From Corallibacter vietnamensis (lineage in GTDB: Bacteria; Bacteroidota; Bacteroidia; Flavobacteriales; Flavobacteriaceae): 64,000 nt of DNA. The notes under the pieces were generated by a model that did no database searches, had not been told where the DNA came from, and saw only the letters and a program-made list of their open reading frames with translations. The DNA lies in the NCBI RefSeq assembly GCF_039537875.1, contig NZ_BAABBI010000005.1:44455-108454 (forward strand), read 5' to 3'. Of the stretch, positions 62,646-64,000 are shown one piece after another. The translations under genes and the position numbers were made by a program. Every line of letters starts with the position of its first letter. Within the stretch, counting starts at the first letter, position 1.

Positions 62646-62995
62646 CATGGTCAATAACTAAAAGAACATGGTCAATAACTAAAAGAACATGGTCAATAAC
62701 TAAAAGAGCATGGTCAATAACTAAAAGAACATGGTCAATAACTGAAAGAACATGGTCAATAACTGAAAGAACATGGTCAATAACTAAAAGAACATGGTCA
62801 ATAACTGAAAGAACATGGTCAATAACTAAAAGAACATGGTCAATAACTGAAAGAACATGGTCAATAACTGAAAGAACATGGTCAATAACTGAAAGAACAT
62901 GGTCAATAACTAAAAGAACATGGTCAATAACTGAAAGAACATGGTCAATAACTGAAAGAACATGGTCAATAACTGAAAGAACATGGTCAATAACT
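62646..62995. repeat. 21-bp tandem repeat array, 17 copies
   Basis: The unit CATGGTCAATAACTRAAAGA plus one base (21 bp) recurs exactly every 21 bases with first copies at 62646, 62667, 62688 and so on to 62982, where the last copy is truncated after 14 bases. Copies differ almost only at one A/G position (AAAAG versus GAAAG), in the order A A A A G G A G A G G G A G G G, and the third has a final G. Because 21 is a multiple of 3 and of two helical turns, one frame on each strand stays open, but both look like by-products. Not CRISPR: there are no spacers. Confidence 0.9.
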
Positions 62996-63009
62996 GTATA
63001 TGAGTAGTG

Positions 63010-63161
63010 AGAGATTGATTGCACGCTCCTACTTTACTATGTTATTTTTAATTGTTTGTTTTTGTGTGAGGTACGGAGGTATAAATTTTATGTTTATATG
63101 ACAAAAAGTGGCTTTGTTTTATAAAAAATCTGTTAGATTTGTAGGTGTATATATAATAAAA
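63010..63161. other. AT-rich stretch without genes
   Basis: From the repeat array to the palindrome at 63162 no gene is visible. The sequence is strongly AT-rich (for example around 63115-63175 with TATATATAATAAAAAT) and could be a DNA-unwinding-prone region; this is a suggestion only. Confidence 0.4.
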
Positions 63162-63200
63162 ATAAACACACTAGTGTGTTTATCCACATGTTGTGCATAA
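63162..63200. other. 22-bp perfect palindrome followed by two inverted consensus DnaA boxes
   Basis: The palindrome has arms ATAAACACACT (63162-63172) and AGTGTGTTTAT (63173-63183). It overlaps TTATCCACA (63180-63188), the exact DnaA-box consensus, and three bases later comes TGTGCATAA (63192-63200), the reverse complement of another TTATNCACA box. Two opposing exact boxes so close by chance are unlikely. Single exact boxes also occur inside coding DNA (49762-49770 and 44631-44639), so origin function remains hypothetical. Confidence 0.55.
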
Positions 63201-63268
63201 TTTAACAGAATTACGCTAAACCCTTTAAGCGAATTGATTTATCAGCCTTAATTAGAATTGAAAATTAA

Positions 63269-63709
63269 ATGAATAAAAAATTCAAAAAAATAGTTGGAAT
63301 CGGAATCACTTTAATGTTTTTATCATCTCTTACAATGGAATGTTACCTTGTTGACGGAGTAGCTTCAATTGGCTCATTTGGATTAATTGCATTTCTATTA
63401 GGTTGGTTAAATTTTGACCAAATTGGTTTGATTTGGTTGGCGAATCCTTTATTTTTAATAAGCTTATTTCAATTCTTTTTTTCAAAAAAACTGAATTTAG
63501 CTTTAGTTTCAAGCTTAATTGCTTCCTTTTTGGCTTTTTCTTTTTTGCGAATTGATGAGATAATAAAAAATGAAGGCGGATCTTCTGGACAAATAACTGA
63601 ATACCTATTAGGTTATTGGCTTTGGACAACATCAATTATTTTATTATCTATAACCTTGATTTCAAATAAAGTTTTAGAAAATAAAAAAACTATGCACAAC
63701 AATGTATAA
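63269..63709 (+). CDS. Hypothetical four-helix membrane protein, cassette-like
   Basis: A 146-residue protein with four predicted membrane helices (about 10-30, 38-55, 64-92 and 112-131) and a basic cytoplasmic tail (K-V-L-E-N-K-K-T-M-H-N-N-V). It begins K-K-F-K-K-I-V-G-I-G-I-T and has no recognised motif. Its last codons N-N-V-stop and the stop codon lie inside the left arm of a long palindromic element at 63702-63815, a hallmark of cassette-type genes that carry their own recombination-site-like 3' end. Function unknown. Confidence 0.7.
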   Translation: MNKKFKKIVGIGITLMFLSSLTMECYLVDGVASIGSFGLIAFLLGWLNFDQIGLIWLANPLFLISLFQFFFSKKLNLALVSSLIASFLAFSFLRIDEIIKNEGGSSGQITEYLLGYWLWTTSIILLSITLISNKVLENKKTMHNNV

Positions 63710-63815
63710 CCGCAATTACGGCGGATTCGACTGCGTCCGAATCCACTCGGAATTGCTAACGTCAGTGCTTAACCGAAAATTATTAACTTTAATCCCGTAA
63801 CTGACGGTTATACGT
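63702..63815. repeat. Long imperfect palindrome, attC-like or cassette-end element
   Basis: The outer arms ATGTATAACCG (63702-63712) and CGGTTATACGT (63805-63815) pair with one wobble. Within, GGATTCG (63723-63729) pairs with CGAATCC (63738-63744), GCAATT (63712-63717) with AATTGC (63751-63756), and GTCAGT (63761-63766) with ACTGAC (63800-63805), giving a cruciform or three-way-junction shape of about 114 bases. The stop codon of the preceding gene lies in its left arm. It may be a mobile small-element or integron attC-like site; I recall similar sequences after orphan genes in Flavobacteriaceae but cannot verify it here. Confidence 0.6.
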
Positions 63816-63842
63816 ATTCCAAGGTAAAAAACAAGCCTTAAT

Positions 63843-64000
63843 TCAATAATTTGTTGTGGCTATATTTACAAAGGGTGTACCTCTTTTAATTACTGCAAAA
63901 CTGCGTGCTAAAATTTTATTTCTAACGTTGTTTAAAGCTATCATTTTGTGTTTGCCTTCGTCTAGTTTTCTTTGATAGTATTTTTTTAATTCCTGATCTG
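63843..64000 (-). CDS. IS110-family transposase, C-terminal fragment (runs off the window)
   Basis: The minus-strand frame ending at 63843 is open to the window edge and encodes the last 51 residues of a Transposase_20-type protein: D-Q-E-L-K-K-Y-Y-Q-R-K, then E-G-K-H-K-M-I-A-L-N-N-V-R-N-K-I-L, then F-A-V-I-K-R-G-T-P-F-V. That is the characteristic tail of IS110/IS1111 recombinases. The rest lies beyond 64000, so completeness is unknown. IS110 elements use a bridge RNA for target choice and have no terminal inverted repeats; the palindrome at 63702-63815 lies directly beyond this end, 28 bases away. Confidence 0.85.
   Translation of the reverse strand, partial: DQELKKYYQRKLDEGKHKMIALNNVRNKILARSFAVIKRGTPFVNIATTNY

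Noticed and set aside
62646..62995. CRISPR array
   Set aside because: Copies abut with no spacers, and no cas genes are in the window.
62599..63024. Open reading frames on both strands spanning the 21-bp repeat array (141 aa minus, 132 aa plus)
   Set aside because: They arise because the repeat length is a multiple of three; both begin with rare start codons (GTG or TTG) without a proper leader and encode pure heptad repeats. Probably not genes.

Overview
The window looks like chromosomal DNA of a marine-type member of the Flavobacteriaceae (Bacteroidota). The evidence is low GC, A-rich leaders with few Shine-Dalgarno sites, several promoters of the Bacteroidota form TTG-N17-21-TAnnTTTG, a type IX secretion (Por) C-terminal sorting domain at 61865-62527, a SusC-like plug domain, lipoproteins with Bacteroidota-style lipoboxes, and a complete-looking classical menaquinone gene set. 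I cannot name the genus. Most genes (about 46 of 65) lie on the minus strand.

Layout. 1-3715: the 3' part of ettA is missing, then a small membrane protein and an operon of FMN reductase, GNAT, MarR and pirin with a clear palindrome-flanked promoter. 3871-3957: a three-way-junction RNA-like element in the leader of a lone acyl-CoA carboxylase beta subunit. 5640-7847: three overlapping secreted/lipoprotein genes that resemble degenerate metzincin-like proteins, facing a TonB-plug/von Willebrand fusion protein. 10162-26897: the menaquinone region (menE, menC, menA, menB, menD, menF and a hotdog thioesterase, interleaved with sppA, a CPBP protease, a sterol-desaturase-like protein, a universal stress protein, a papain-like peptidase, a pair of STAS-like paralogues, cvfB and DUF2853). 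26912-31794: esterase, a TetR-controlled carmuconolactone decarboxylase-like/haloacid dehalogenase unit, GNAT, YiiX-like lipoprotein and nitronate monooxygenase. 31907-38219: chaperones (hsp20, dnaK), rRNA methyltransferase, flavin monooxygenase and small lipoproteins. 38317-46501: serine dehydratase, panB, pseudouridine synthase, a 7TM protein plus orphan histidine kinase, comM/yifB and a YheT-like hydrolase. 46503-52821: ade, dsbD, tilS and pabB. 52901-61712: epimerase, DEAD-box helicase, YceI, Crp/Fnr regulator, beta-lactamase-like hydrolase, acetyl-CoA synthetase and an alanine/glycine symporter.

The right end (62.5-64 kb) is the accessory part. It holds a 17-copy array of a 21-bp repeat, an AT-rich stretch with a 22-bp perfect palindrome and two inverted consensus DnaA boxes 3 bp apart, a four-helix membrane protein gene whose stop codon sits inside a long palindromic element (an attC-like or cassette-like arrangement), and the C-terminus of an IS110-family transposase running off the window. 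With the strong minus-strand gene bias to its left, this area is a candidate replication origin or cassette/insertion hot spot; both readings are inference and need genome-wide data.

Together the core genes describe an aerobic heterotroph using menaquinone, with acetate activation, sodium-coupled alanine/glycine uptake, serine deamination, pantothenate and folate precursor synthesis, and periplasmic thiol-redox homeostasis. No rRNA, tRNA or CRISPR array was seen.
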